This document shows, piece after piece, positions 1 to 11,400 of a DNA stretch of 61,097 nt. Made by a program: the position numbers and the translations under genes. How positions within the stretch are numbered: position 1 is the stretch's first letter; the number at the start of each line of letters is the position of its first letter. A model generated the notes under the pieces. It was not told the origin of the DNA, ran no database searches, and saw only the letters and a list, made by a program, of their open reading frames with translations. This DNA comes from Lewinellaceae bacterium (lineage in GTDB: Bacteria > Bacteroidota > Bacteroidia > Chitinophagales > Saprospiraceae): assembly GCA_020636025.1 (NCBI GenBank), contig JACJYQ010000011.1:1-61097 (forward strand), given 5' to 3'.

Positions 1-32
1 ATGTTGAGAATTGACAACAACGAGATTTAGAC

Positions 33-87
33 AATGCCTTAAAAACAAAGGCATTGGCATCAAGGGAACACCTTGAAGCCAATGCCT
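33..87. repeat. Two overlapping, competing hairpins
   Basis: AATGCCTT (33-40) pairs with AAGGCATT (48-55). AGGCATTGGC (49-58) pairs with GCCAATGCCT (78-87), with CAAGG/CCTTG inside. Both pairings use 49-55, so only one can form at a time. No downstream gene lies close enough to call this an attenuator. Confidence 0.6.
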
Positions 88-164
88 AATTAAATTAACG
101 TAAGTACAACTGCGTAAAAACTCTTTGCATGAGATTAAAAAAAGGAAATCAATAGAATGAACGG

Positions 165-376
165 ATGATCAAATCCGATATTTTTCTTTATGATATCACT
201 GAACATAAAATCGACAACAACCATGCCAAAGGGCCTTTCCAAAACACATTAAACAAACTTCACTGGCACTTCAACAACAGAAGAAAATAAGGGATGAACT
301 TGCCAAACAGCTCAAAATCAAGAAAATAAACGCAGAGTGGGAGAAGGAAAAACTGTCCGAAGAGAACCTTAACTGA
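165..376 (+). pseudogene. Possible frameshifted small gene
   Basis: An ATG at 165 gives a 41-codon frame stopping at 290. Just before that stop the neighbouring frame continues as a Lys/Glu-rich, coiled-coil-like stretch (IRDELAKQL...) that stops at 376. Joined by one frameshift near 285 they would make about 70 residues. No family is recognised, and a chance open frame is a real alternative. Confidence 0.2.
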
Positions 377-629
377 CCCGCCGGGCGACGGAACCAACTT
401 CACTCATGAGTTATATACATCGGTTTACGGATTAAATTCAAATAAAGGTTTCTTGAGAGAAGAGCAAATGTATAAAGCCTTTCCGAAACTACAAGTATCA
501 GACTCTAATAATTTTCTAAGAACCTCACAAATATTTTTAAAACGGTTATATTTTATGAGAATACGGTTCCGGCACCCCGATCCGGGCATTTTGAAACTTG
601 AGCTAGTATGGTATACTCGCTAATCATCT

Positions 630-637
630 TATCTTTG
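630..637 (+). promoter_or_regulatory. Bacteroidota -7 box TATCTTTG
   Basis: Exact match to TAnnTTTG, 43 bases upstream of the lipoprotein start at 681. No clear -33 TTTG at the usual spacing is visible. Confidence 0.5.
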
Positions 638-680
638 CCCACTCATTCAACATCATCACATAAATTCTATCCATTACTGT

Positions 681-1208
681 ATGAAATATCCTGTTTTCTC
701 TATCCTGGTCTTGAGCATTTGCATACTCGCAGTTGCCTGTCAGAACAATCCCGAGACTGGTGGGAACAGCAACAGCCCCGGCATTTCACAGGAAAGAGAC
801 TCCCTTGATTTGAAGATCCAAACTGATTTATTAGCTGGAAGAGGCTTATCCTATAAATATAAGCCTACCAAGGAGGCCGTCATTAACCTAATTAAAAACA
901 TACGCTCTAATTACAGCAAGGCCAGTGCCGCCGAGCAGGAGCAGATCGTAGCCTATAACGAGGAAGCTGCAAAATTCCTGCAGGCATTCAGCGCCCACTA
1001 CCTGTGTACTGATGAACTCGATTCTCTCTCAGCTCAATTACTTCGCGGAGAGCTATCGCTTGAAAGCGCCAGAAATAATCAAAAGATTATTGTGGAAAGA
1101 ATGCAGGAAAGAGAGCAAGACATGGTAAAAGCCAAGGCAGAAATTGAAGCCGCCACATGGACATCAAAATTTGGTGGGCTTCAAATTGAAGAAAAAGAAA
1201 AAAACTAA
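681..1208 (+). CDS. Hypothetical lipoprotein
   Basis: A 175-residue protein with a short signal sequence and a lipobox (LAVAC, Cys at about residue 20), so a membrane-anchored lipoprotein is predicted. The rest is polar and Lys/Glu-rich. Its last third (about residues 125-175) looks helical and coiled-coil-prone, ending in a run of Glu and Lys. No enzymatic motif or known domain is recognised. The start is supported by a TATCTTTG box 43 bases upstream. It lies 90 bases ahead of the first FG-GAP gene on the same strand, so co-transcription is possible, but a weak promoter-like sequence lies between them. Confidence 0.8.
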   Translation: MKYPVFSILVLSICILAVACQNNPETGGNSNSPGISQERDSLDLKIQTDLLAGRGLSYKYKPTKEAVINLIKNIRSNYSKASAAEQEQIVAYNEEAAKFLQAFSAHYLCTDELDSLSAQLLRGELSLESARNNQKIIVERMQEREQDMVKAKAEIEAATWTSKFGGLQIEEKEKN

Positions 1209-1298
1209 TTTCAGGGTTCAGGCATACACCTATAAATTTAAATATAGATACTGCCAATTTATAATCTCCAGTGTTGCCCAAATTTTGCGCACAGTGTT

Positions 1299-4200
1299 AT
1301 GAGCAAAAAAACAAAAAAGCCCATCGTCAGGGCCCAGCAAAAAAAATCTACAGGAGCTAGCAAAAAGCGCTTACCTCGTCCAGTTCTCATCCTACTACTG
1401 TTATTAGCCGCTTTTCTTGTGTGGAAATTCTGGCCAAAAAGCAAACTCAGCAAAATCCCGGTTCCGCTGTACGGCGCTGAAGCAACCCTGACCGCTGAAA
1501 ACCCTTTGCTTCAGTTGCTCAGCCCAAAAGAAACAGGTGTGGACTTTGAAAACAAAATTGAAGAAACACCCGAAAGCAATATCACCAATAACATCAACCA
1601 ATACAATGGTGGCGGACTTGCCATTGCCGATGTCAACAACGATCAGCTTCCCGACATTTATTTTGTCTGCTCCAGTGGTAAGAACAAATTGTACCTGAAT
1701 CAGGGAAATCTGAAATTCAAAGACATAACTGATGCTGCAGGCGTAGGCTCCGAAGAGGGTTTTGAAACAGCCGTAACAGCCGCGGATGTAAATGCCGATG
1801 GCTTTTTGGATCTGCTGGTTTGTAGAGCCGGCCCGAAGAACAACGCCGACAGAGTGAGTAAGTTATTCATAAACAATGGCTTATCTTCCAACGGAGAAGT
1901 CACCTTTACAGAAAGAGCTAAAGAATACGGTCTTGCCGATAAGAGCCCGGCTACAGGCGCCAATTTCTTTGATTATGACAATGACGGTGATCTGGATTGC
2001 TATTTGCTCAATTACCCGGAAGACCTGGATAATGTGGCCAAGTTGCGTATGAAATATGCCGCAGACGGCAAAACCCTGGTTCCCAACCTGACTCCCTCTG
2101 TTGAATTCGATTCAGACCGCCTTTACCGCAATGACCTCTCCAATGGCGGAAAATTTGTAGATGTTTCTCAACAATCAGGGATTTGGAATTTTGGCTTTGG
2201 CTTGAGCGTGTCCATCACCGACTTTAATCTGGATGGATGGCCGGATGTTTACACCAGTAATGACTTCACGGAGGCTGACAATATTTTCATCAATAATCAG
2301 CACGGCGTATTTACAGATAAGATGAACGACTATTTCAGACACTGTACCATGAGCTCCATGGGTACTGATCTGAATGACTTTGACAATGACGGGCTTATGG
2401 ATGTGATGTCGGTAGATATGTTGCCCGTGAGCAGCTACCGGCAGAAAACCCTCAAAACCACCAATTCGTTAAGTCGCCATTTGATGATCACCAAAAACGG
2501 CTATTTCGAGCCTGTCGCCCGTAACATGCTGCAACGCAATAACGGGAACGGGACTTTTAGTGACATCGCCTGTTCTGCCGGCATATTCAAAACAGACTGG
2601 TCGTGGAGCTGCCTTATGGCCGATTTCAACAATGACGGGCTGAAGGATATTCACGTAGCCAACGGGTATCGCAGGGAAATCACCAATCGCGACTATCAGG
2701 AATTTATGATGCCCGAAATAGACGCTGCGCTTGCCAGGGCGAAAAAGAAAACACTCGACAACATCATGGATTATGTTGAGGAAGTACCTACCTATAAGGT
2801 GCGGAATTTCGTGTATCAGAATGAAGGCGACTGGCAATTTGCCGATCGCAGCGGTGAGTGGATGACCATGCAACCGTCCTGGTCATGCGGTGCCGCCTGG
2901 GCCGATCTGGATGCTGATGGCGATCTTGACCTGGTTGTAAACAACCTCGAAGCCCCTGCTTTTATCTACAAGAACCTTTGCAGGGAGCAAAATAAAGGCA
3001 ATTACTTACAGGCAAAACTTCAAGGGAGCCCTGCCAATCCTTTTGCAGTTGGCGCTTCAGTACTTATTGAATATCAAGGGAAAATGCAATTCCAGGAATT
3101 ATATCCCAACCACGGCATTTTTTCTTCTGTTGAGCACCTGATCCATTTTGGCCTTGGTCAGGTTCCCCAACTCGACAAGGTGACAGTACGCTGGCCAGAC
3201 GGCAAGTTCCAAACCCTTACCAATGTACCTACGAATCAACGGTTGCAGTTAAAATGGACTGATGCATCAGGCTATGTTGCCTCCCTGATCAATCTGGAAC
3301 ACGGTGAGACTTTATTCAAGGATAGGAGCGCCGCATCGGGAGTAAAATTTACCCAACAAGAAAATGAATTTTCCGACTTTGAAACCTGGCCGCTGAATCC
3401 CTGGACCTTAACAGACCTGGGGCCGGTCACAGCGAAAGGCGATGTTAACGGAGATGGACTTGATGACTTTTTCATTGGCAATGCTCTTGACCAACCATCT
3501 GCTATGTACATTCAGAATGCAAATGGCACTTTCAGGCTAAGCTCAGCCGCTACCCTGGAAAAGGATAAAAACTTTGAAGATCACGGCGCGGTATTTTTTG
3601 ATGCCGATGGCGATAAGGATCTTGATCTTTTTGTCATAAGCGGAGGCGCTGAAGCTGCCAAAGTTGCTGCCTGGCAACCCAGACTTTATCGCAACGATGG
3701 AAAAGGAAATTTCACCAGAGCCGAAAATTGCTTTACCGATGCAAGTCTCAATGTTTTTGGTTTAAGAGTAACAAGTCATGACTATGATCATGACGGCGAT
3801 CAGGATCTGTTCATCGGTGGGCGCTTAATTCCCAATAACTGGCCTATCACCCCTCAAAGTGTCGTTTTGCAAAACAACGGTGGCATCTTTTCAGATATGT
3901 CTTCGCTTGTAGGCGGCGATTTTGCAAGATGTGGTATGGTGACCGACCTTAATTGGGCTGATATTGATGGAGATGGCACTGACGAACTCATAGTAGTTGG
4001 AGAGTGGATGCCTGTTTCTGTATTTAAGATGCAGGGACCCAAGTTTGTGAATATCACAGAACAAACGGGGCTTGGCAAAACCAATGGATTATGGAACCGA
4101 TTGGCTGTAGCTGATCTTGACCAGGATGGAGACATGGACCTTGTAACTGGAAACCTCGGTTTCAACACCAGGTATACAGCCAGTCAGGATGCTCCATTTT

Positions 4201-4787
4201 ACTGCTATGCAAAGGATTTCGACAATAATAAAACCATCGATCCAATTGTAGCCATCACGGAAAATGGAAAGGTGTACCCACTGGTTCAAAAAGAAGTGAT
4301 GGTGAAGCAACTGCCGATGTTAAAAAAGAAATTCCTTTATTCAGAAGATTACGGCAAAGCAACCATGAGTGACCTTTTACCCCAAAAAGACCTTGACGAG
4401 GCCTTGCAACTTGCCTGCTACGAATTCGAAACCTGCTGGTGGGAAAACAAAGGTGGAAAGTTTGTAAAACACTCGCTCCCAAGTCAGGCCCAAATCTCTA
4501 CAACCATGGGGATCGTAACGGCAGACTTTAATGGTGACGGCCATATCGATATTATGCTGGCTGGAAATAAATATGGTTTTGAAGTGGAAACCAATCGATG
4601 CGATGCCGGTAATGGCGCCCTCTTCCTGGGTGATGGCAAAGGCAATTTTCAATGGATAGATAATTTAAAAAGCGGCTTCTGGGCCATGCGCGAAGCAAGG
4701 GACCTGGCTTTGCTGCGTGGAGCTGGTGGGAAACGCATAATCCTGGTAGCCAATAACCACGGACCTGCAGAAATATTTCAACAATAA
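1299..4787 (+). CDS. Membrane-anchored FG-GAP/VCBS protein with ASPIC/UnbV domain (paralogue 1)
   Basis: 1162 residues. A Lys/Arg-rich N-terminus is followed by one hydrophobic segment (about 27-43), suggesting an inner-membrane signal anchor with the bulk in the periplasm. The body carries many FG-GAP/VCBS repeats with Ca2+-binding DxDxDG-type loops (DVNNDQLPD, DYDNDGDLD, DLDADGDLD, DLDQDGDMD), expected to fold as beta-propellers. An ASPIC/UnbV segment lies at about 567-654 (GASVLIEY..., FGLGQ, VRWPDG). A conserved Cys/Trp motif, ETCWWENKGG, lies near the C-terminus. Such proteins are often annotated as RNA-binding, with little evidence; the function is unknown. It is the first of three tandem paralogues of nearly equal length, 36 bases from the next. 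Confidence 0.9.
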   Translation: MSKKTKKPIVRAQQKKSTGASKKRLPRPVLILLLLLAAFLVWKFWPKSKLSKIPVPLYGAEATLTAENPLLQLLSPKETGVDFENKIEETPESNITNNINQYNGGGLAIADVNNDQLPDIYFVCSSGKNKLYLNQGNLKFKDITDAAGVGSEEGFETAVTAADVNADGFLDLLVCRAGPKNNADRVSKLFINNGLSSNGEVTFTERAKEYGLADKSPATGANFFDYDNDGDLDCYLLNYPEDLDNVAKLRMKYAADGKTLVPNLTPSVEFDSDRLYRNDLSNGGKFVDVSQQSGIWNFGFGLSVSITDFNLDGWPDVYTSNDFTEADNIFINNQHGVFTDKMNDYFRHCTMSSMGTDLNDFDNDGLMDVMSVDMLPVSSYRQKTLKTTNSLSRHLMITKNGYFEPVARNMLQRNNGNGTFSDIACSAGIFKTDWSWSCLMADFNNDGLKDIHVANGYRREITNRDYQEFMMPEIDAALARAKKKTLDNIMDYVEEVPTYKVRNFVYQNEGDWQFADRSGEWMTMQPSWSCGAAWADLDADGDLDLVVNNLEAPAFIYKNLCREQNKGNYLQAKLQGSPANPFAVGASVLIEYQGKMQFQELYPNHGIFSSVEHLIHFGLGQVPQLDKVTVRWPDGKFQTLTNVPTNQRLQLKWTDASGYVASLINLEHGETLFKDRSAASGVKFTQQENEFSDFETWPLNPWTLTDLGPVTAKGDVNGDGLDDFFIGNALDQPSAMYIQNANGTFRLSSAATLEKDKNFEDHGAVFFDADGDKDLDLFVISGGAEAAKVAAWQPRLYRNDGKGNFTRAENCFTDASLNVFGLRVTSHDYDHDGDQDLFIGGRLIPNNWPITPQSVVLQNNGGIFSDMSSLVGGDFARCGMVTDLNWADIDGDGTDELIVVGEWMPVSVFKMQGPKFVNITEQTGLGKTNGLWNRLAVADLDQDGDMDLVTGNLGFNTRYTASQDAPFYCYAKDFDNNKTIDPIVAITENGKVYPLVQKEVMVKQLPMLKKKFLYSEDYGKATMSDLLPQKDLDEALQLACYEFETCWWENKGGKFVKHSLPSQAQISTTMGIVTADFNGDGHIDIMLAGNKYGFEVETNRCDAGNGALFLGDGKGNFQWIDNLKSGFWAMREARDLALLRGAGGKRIILVANNHGPAEIFQQ

Positions 4788-4823
4788 TCCCGAATAGGGA
4801 AAAATGGATATCCTTTTAAAGCG

Positions 4824-7800
4824 ATGAGCAAAAAAAAGAAAGCTATAAAAACAAGCCCTGAAACAAGGAATAGCACTACACAGTCTTCAGGCAAATTCCC
4901 AATTCGTTTTATCCTTATTTTATTCCTAATAATCATTGGCGCCTTTGTGGCCTGGAAATACTGGCCGAAAGAAGAAGCCTCTTATCTCCCCAAGGATTTT
5001 CACGGGGAGGATAAAACGCTGACAGCCAAGAATCCCATACTGGAGCTGTTGGATAACAAGGAAACAGGAATTGATTTCCAAAACACCATTACTGAAACAG
5101 CAGAGAATAACATCACCACCAACATTAATATATACAACGGTGGTGGTGTGGCTATTGCAGATGTAAACAACGATAATCTGCCGGATATTTACTTTGTTTG
5201 CAGTAACGGGAAGAACCGCCTTTATCTGAATGAAGGCAATATGAAATTCAGGGACATTGCCGAATCAGCAGGTGTTACCTCTGAAGAAGGGTTTGAAACA
5301 GCTGTTTCAGCAGCCGATGTAAACGGAGATGGTTTTATAGACTTTTATGTTTGCCACGGTGGTCCAAAAGTGGAGGAATCACGCAGGAACAAACTGTATA
5401 TAAATAATGGCCTCACCGGAAACGGAGAAGTGACCTTTAGCGAGCGATCCAAAGAATATGGCCTTGATGACATCAGTGCCAGCTCTGGCGCCACCTTTTT
5501 TGATGGCGATGGTGATGGTGATTTGGATTGTTATGTGCTGAATTATCCAACTAACCTGTTGTACTGCAGTAAGATTGATGTTCTGTACGATAAAGACGGA
5601 ACGCCTATACCCAATTTGGTTCCAAAGGACGAATACGATACCGACCGATACTACAGAAACGACGGAGCTCCAGGTATGCTTATCAGTGATAAAGGCGGAT
5701 TTACCGATGTTTCCAAGGAGTCAGGCGTATGGAATCTGGCATTTGGACTGAGTGTGTCTATTTCAGACTTTAATCGCGACGGTCACCCAGACATCTATGT
5801 TGGCAATGACTTTTTCCAACCCGATCGGCTGTACATCAACAATGGTAAAGGGAAATACACAGATGAAATTGAAAAGTATTTCAAGCATAGTTCTCAAAGT
5901 ACCATGGGAACAGATCTGAGCGATCTGGATAACGATGGTTTGGTGGACCTGCTGGCTATGGACATGTTGCCTGAAACCAATCGCCGCAACAAGCTGATCA
6001 TGACTACAAATACCCTGGGTAGGTATTTATCCATGGTTCAAAACAATTACTTCGAGCCGGTTACCCACAATGTATTGCAGCGGAACAATGGTAACGGCAC
6101 TTTTAGTGAGATTGCCTGTATGGCCGGCATTTATAAAACTGATTGGTCATGGAGCGGTTTGTCGGTTGATTTTGACAACGACAGCAAGCGGGATATTTAC
6201 ATCACCAACGGTTATCGACGCGAAATTGGTCACCGCGATTACGGCGAATTCCTGTTACCCGAAGTAAAAAGCAAGGCAAACAAGATCACAGATGATCCAT
6301 TCAAAAGGATCCAAATGATTCTGGATGCTCTGCCCACCTACAAACCCCGCAATTTTCTTTATCAGAATCAGGGCAATTGGAAGTTTGAAAACAAGGGCGG
6401 AGATTGGGCAACCATGAAACCAACCTGGTCATGTGGCGCTGCCTGGGCGGATCTGGATGCCGATGGCGACCTCGACCTTATTGTTAGCAACCTGGAAGAA
6501 CCTGCTTTTATCTATAAAAACCTGAGCAAGGATCAAAACAAGGGGAATTACATTCAGGCAAAACTGCACGGTGCTCCTGAAAATCCGTTTGCCGTGGGCG
6601 CTTCTGTGTTGATAGAATATGCCAACGGACAAACCCAATATCAGGAGATCAGTCCGAACCGCGGTATTTTTTCTGCCTCTGAATATTTGATCCACTTTGG
6701 ATTAGGGCAGGAGTCACAGGTAAACAAGCTCACAGTTCGCTGGCCGGACGGCAAAACCCAAACCCTGGAGAATGTACCCGTTAACCAGCGCCTGCAACTC
6801 GACTGGAAAGATGCCAGTGGATATGTTGCCCACTTGATCCCAATGTATGACGGCCCTACCCTGCTCAATGAAAAAACCCGTGAATTGGGTGTCACATTTG
6901 AGCATTACGAAAATAAATTCCTGGACTTCGAATCCTTCCCGCTGAATCCCTGGATGGAAACAGACTTGGGCCCGCTCACTGCTGTTGGAGATGCCAATGG
7001 TGATGGATTGGATGATTTTTACATCGGCAATGGATTCAAAAAGCCAGCTGCCTTATATCTCCAAACTCCCGATGGAAGATTTAAGCAAAGCAACCAAACA
7101 CTTTGGGACAAGGAAAACATTTATGAAGACCACGGCGCCGTATTTTTTGATTTTGATATGGATGGTGATCAGGATTTGCTGGTCATAAGCGGAGGCCCGG
7201 AAGCTGTGGCCAATGCGCGAGAAGTAGCCTGGCAAACCCGCCTTTACCTGAACACCGATGGCAAAGGCACCTATGGCCGCGCCAATCCTGCCAACCTGCC
7301 TGACATGAGAAATGTTGGTTTGCGCACCTGCACCTATGACTATGATAATGATGGTGATCAGGACATATTTATTGGTGGGCGCATAATGCCCGACAACTGG
7401 CCATTGACGCCGCCAAGTTTTGTTTTCCGGAACGACCGCAACCGGTTGGTGGATGTCAGCAAGGAAATAGGTGGCGATTTCGCTTACTGTGGAATGGTAA
7501 CTGACTTAAACTGGGCCGATCTGGATAAGGATGGTTCACCAGAGTTGGTAGTTGTAGGTGAATGGATGCCGGTAAGTGTGTTTAAACTCGTTGGCGGAAA
7601 GCTTACCGATTACACTGAAAAATTTGGATTTTCTAAATCCAATGGTTTATGGCAGAGTCTGTGTGTAGCAGATCTTGATGGAGATGGCGATCTTGATTTG
7701 GTTACCGGAAATTTTGGACTAAACACGCGTTTTGAAGCCAGTGAAGAAAGACCACTGGGTTGTTATGCCAAAGACTTTGATAATAATGGAACAATTGATC

Positions 7801-8342
7801 CGATCATGACCATGTACGAGGGTAAAAACAATTACCCAATGGCTCAAAAAGAAGTGATCGTAAAGCAAATTCCAAGTTTGAAGAAGAAGTACCTGTATGC
7901 CAAGGATTATGCACCTGCCACTATAGAGGATGTATTTCCCAAAAAATCACTGGATGAAGCACTTCATTTGGTAGCTTATGAACTGGAAACCTGTTGGTGG
8001 GAAAACAAGGGTGGAAAATTTGTAAAACACCAATTCCCGCATCAGGCACAGATTTCAGTAATTCAGGGAATTGTTGCCTACGATTTAAATGGCGATGGTA
8101 ACCTCGATCTGCTGATGGCTGGCAATAAATATCACATGGAAATTGAAGGTGGACGCTGTGATGCTGGAAACGGCGTATTTCTGGCCGGAGATGGCAAGGG
8201 TAATTTTACCTGGGTAAATAACCTGCAGAGTGGTTTCTGGGCATCCAGACAAGCCAGAGACTTGAAAATATTGAAAAGCGCCAATGGGAAACCAATGTTT
8301 TTAGTGGCAAACAACGGCAGCGCACCACAGATATTTGAGTAA
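4824..8342 (+). CDS. Membrane-anchored FG-GAP/VCBS protein with ASPIC/UnbV domain (paralogue 2)
   Basis: 1172 residues with the same architecture as its neighbours: MSKKKK basic start, one membrane segment (about 27-44), FG-GAP repeats with acidic Ca2+ loops, a central ASPIC/UnbV segment (GASVLIEY, FGLGQ, VRWPDG), further repeats, and the C-terminal ETCWWENKGGKFVKH motif. Sequence identity to paralogue 1 is visibly high throughout, so this is a tandem duplication rather than a split gene. The 36-base gap upstream holds no obvious promoter, suggesting co-transcription with paralogue 1. No catalytic residues are recognised; binding of polysaccharide or protein at the surface would be typical of beta-propellers, but that is inference. 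Confidence 0.9.
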   Translation: MSKKKKAIKTSPETRNSTTQSSGKFPIRFILILFLIIIGAFVAWKYWPKEEASYLPKDFHGEDKTLTAKNPILELLDNKETGIDFQNTITETAENNITTNINIYNGGGVAIADVNNDNLPDIYFVCSNGKNRLYLNEGNMKFRDIAESAGVTSEEGFETAVSAADVNGDGFIDFYVCHGGPKVEESRRNKLYINNGLTGNGEVTFSERSKEYGLDDISASSGATFFDGDGDGDLDCYVLNYPTNLLYCSKIDVLYDKDGTPIPNLVPKDEYDTDRYYRNDGAPGMLISDKGGFTDVSKESGVWNLAFGLSVSISDFNRDGHPDIYVGNDFFQPDRLYINNGKGKYTDEIEKYFKHSSQSTMGTDLSDLDNDGLVDLLAMDMLPETNRRNKLIMTTNTLGRYLSMVQNNYFEPVTHNVLQRNNGNGTFSEIACMAGIYKTDWSWSGLSVDFDNDSKRDIYITNGYRREIGHRDYGEFLLPEVKSKANKITDDPFKRIQMILDALPTYKPRNFLYQNQGNWKFENKGGDWATMKPTWSCGAAWADLDADGDLDLIVSNLEEPAFIYKNLSKDQNKGNYIQAKLHGAPENPFAVGASVLIEYANGQTQYQEISPNRGIFSASEYLIHFGLGQESQVNKLTVRWPDGKTQTLENVPVNQRLQLDWKDASGYVAHLIPMYDGPTLLNEKTRELGVTFEHYENKFLDFESFPLNPWMETDLGPLTAVGDANGDGLDDFYIGNGFKKPAALYLQTPDGRFKQSNQTLWDKENIYEDHGAVFFDFDMDGDQDLLVISGGPEAVANAREVAWQTRLYLNTDGKGTYGRANPANLPDMRNVGLRTCTYDYDNDGDQDIFIGGRIMPDNWPLTPPSFVFRNDRNRLVDVSKEIGGDFAYCGMVTDLNWADLDKDGSPELVVVGEWMPVSVFKLVGGKLTDYTEKFGFSKSNGLWQSLCVADLDGDGDLDLVTGNFGLNTRFEASEERPLGCYAKDFDNNGTIDPIMTMYEGKNNYPMAQKEVIVKQIPSLKKKYLYAKDYAPATIEDVFPKKSLDEALHLVAYELETCWWENKGGKFVKHQFPHQAQISVIQGIVAYDLNGDGNLDLLMAGNKYHMEIEGGRCDAGNGVFLAGDGKGNFTWVNNLQSGFWASRQARDLKILKSANGKPMFLVANNGSAPQIFE

Positions 8343-8430
8343 ATTTCAGTCATGGAGGCTGACCCGTATTTGATTTCTTCAGTTAAGTGAAAGGAGTCTG
8401 ACCAGTCTCAAAGTTTTTTTTCAAGTTGTT

Positions 8431-11400
8431 ATGAGTAAAAAGACTAAGCAAAAAAAAGCTCAACCAAGCCCCCAAAAGCAGGTCAAACCAGCAAGTAAAA
8501 AAAGTAGTTGGGTGTGGATTTTGGGCGCTATTATTCTAGGAGCAGGAGCTTTTTACTATTGGGGCTTGAGGGATAATACACCTGGACCATCTTTTACTTC
8601 TGACTCAGGAGCAGAACCAACGTTAAAAGCTAAATCACCACGACTTGAATTATTATCACCCGGTCAAACAGGTGTTAATTTCCAAAATACCATTGTGGAT
8701 GATAACCAGCATAATGTCATTCTTAATATCAACCAGTACAATGGTGGTGGAGTGGCGGTAGCGGACTACAACAATGACGGTCTGCCCGATATTTATTTTG
8801 TTTCTACAAATGGTAAAAACGGATTGTATATCAATCAGGGAAATTTCAAATTCAAAGACATTGCTGAAACTGCCGGTGTAAGCAGCGAGGATGGATTTGA
8901 GACAGCAGCCACCGCAGCAGATGTAAATGCAGATGGCTGGATGGATATTTTCGTTTGCAGGGCCGGTATGGATGAACAGGGAAGAGAAGCCAGGCTTTTC
9001 ATAAATAACGGTAAAAAAGAAGCGGATGGCTCCGTAACCTTTACTGAACGGGCCAGGGAATATGGTCTGGCTGACAAAAGCCCATGTTCAGGTGCTAACT
9101 TCTTCGATGCCGACAATGACGGCGATCTGGATTGTTATGTAATAAACCATCCAACAGACTTAAGCCATGCCAATCGCCTTGTGCTGAAATACGGTGCCGA
9201 TGGTACATCCCTGGTACCTGATCTGGATCCCAAATTGCCTTATGATTCCGATAATTTTTACAGGAATGATGATGGCAAGTTTGTAAATGCCTCCAAAGAA
9301 GCAGGAATACAGAATTTTGGATTTGGGCTTAGCGTTTCTGTTACTGACTTTAATGCTGACGGGTGGCCCGATATTTATGTAGGTAATGATTTTGTTCAGC
9401 CTGATAATCTCTTCATCAACAATAAGAAAGGCGGATTTACTGATCAGATCGACAAGTACCTGATGCACACCTGTATGAGTGCCATGGGTACGGACATTAG
9501 TGATTTTGACAACGATGGTCACGTGGATATGATGACGGTGGATATGTTTCCTACCAATAATTACCGTCAAAAGCTGCTTAAAAACACCAACCCGCTCAGC
9601 CGTTACCTAACCATGGTCCAATACGGCTATTTCAAGTCAGTTGCCAGAAATGTGCTTCAGCGAAACAATGGAAATGGCACTTTCAGCGACATCGCATGCC
9701 TTTCAGGAATTTATAAAACAGACTGGTCCTGGAGCTGCTTACTGGCCGACCTTGACAATGACGGTTTAAAAGATTTGCACATTGCAAATGGCTATCGCAG
9801 GGAAGTGACCAATCGCGATTATTCGGAATTCCTGCAACCCGAAATCAATAAGGCGATGAGTCGGAAGAACACTGATATCATACCTTACCTGAATAAACTG
9901 GCAGAATTCAAAGTGCGGAACTTTGTTTATCAGAATAAAGGAAATTGGCAGTTTGAAGATAAAACCGGCGATTGGATGACCATCCCGGGGTCATGGTCGA
10001 GCGGAGCAGCCTGGGCTGATTTTGATGCAGATGGCGATTTGGATTTGGTAGTTAACAACCTCGAGGATCCGGCATTTATATATAAAAATCTGACCCGGGA
10101 GCAAGGCGGAGGCAATTTCATTCAGGCGAAACTTGAAGGTAGTCCGAAGAACCCTTTTGCAGTTGGCGCTTCTGTATTGATTGAATATCAAGGGCTTAAG
10201 CAATATCAGGAACTAAATCCAAATCACGGCATATTTTCCTCTGTTGAGCATTTGATCCATTTCGGAGTTGGACAAATTTCTCAAATTGACAAACTCAGCG
10301 TGCGATGGCCGGATGGAAAATTTCAGGTCCTTACCAATGTTCTGGTTAACCAACGCCTGCAACTAAAGTGGAGCGATGCTACAGGATATATCGCACATCT
10401 TATCCCACCATCTTCTGACGGACCAACATTGTTTAGTGAAAAATCACCCGCTGCGGTGGGTGCGAACTTCAAACACACCGAAAACCCTTTCAGTGATTTT
10501 GAGATGTGGGTTTTAAGCCCATGGTCGGTTTCTGATATGGGTCCTTTAATGGCAAAGGGAGATTTGAATGGAGATGGCCTGGAAGATTTTTATGTTGGCA
10601 ATGCCTTTAATGTGCCTGGTGCGATTTACCTGCAAAACTCCAACGGAAGTTTCAGAAACAGCTCAGTTGCTGCCCTGGAACGTGACAAAGGTTTTGAGGA
10701 CCAGGGAGGTTTGTTTTTTGATGCTGATGGCGATCAGGATCTTGACTTGTTTGTATTAAGTGGTGGCGTTGAGTCAACGCTGGATTCTGTTTTTCAGCTG
10801 AGACTTTATATAAATGACGGCAAAGGTAATTTTACCAGATCAATGGACGCCTTGCCTAACACAAGAGATATTGGATTGCGTTCTGCGGCCTTTGATTATG
10901 ATCAGGATGGAGATCTTGACATCTTCATTGGTGGAAGGATCGTTCAGCAAAACTGGCCGCTTGCCCCAAGGAGTATTGTATTGAGAAATGACCAGGGCAA
11001 GTTTAATGATGTTACCGATCAGGTTGCAGGAGACTTTGAACGCTGTGGTATGGTCACCGATCTAAGCTGGGAAGATATTGACGGGGATGGAAAGAAGGAG
11101 ATGATTGTGGTTGGTGAATGGATGCCGGTAAGTGTATTTAAAGTACAAAATGGCAAGCTGGTGAACGCTACAACAGCATTTGGTCTGGACAAAAGCAACG
11201 GGCTGTGGAATTGTCTCACCTTGGCCGACATTGATAAAGACGGCGACCTGGATTTCATCACCGGGAACCTTGGACTGAATACTCGATTTACTGCCAGTCA
11301 GGATGCTCCTTTCTATTGCTTCGCAAAAGATTTCGATAACAATGGAACACTGGACCCAATCGTTGCATTTTCAGAAAAGGGAAAGATCTATCCTTTAATG

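Larger units (their letters stand above)
1..680. other. Intergenic region with hairpins and possible decayed gene
   Basis: No intact gene is recognised here. Positions 33-87 hold two mutually exclusive stem-loops (33-40 with 48-55, and 49-58 with 78-87). From 165 an ATG opens 41 codons; a shift near 285 would join it to a Lys/Glu-rich coil ending at 376. From 330 to 623 one frame is open for 97 codons but has no good start. None of these translations resembles a family I know. The stretch ends with the promoter of the lipoprotein gene at 681. Confidence 0.5.

Noticed and set aside
1700..11261. Many antisense open frames of 60-140 codons within the FG-GAP genes and others
   Set aside because: They lie wholly inside clear coding genes, repeat at equivalent places in the paralogues because the coding sequence repeats, and show no domain or signal.
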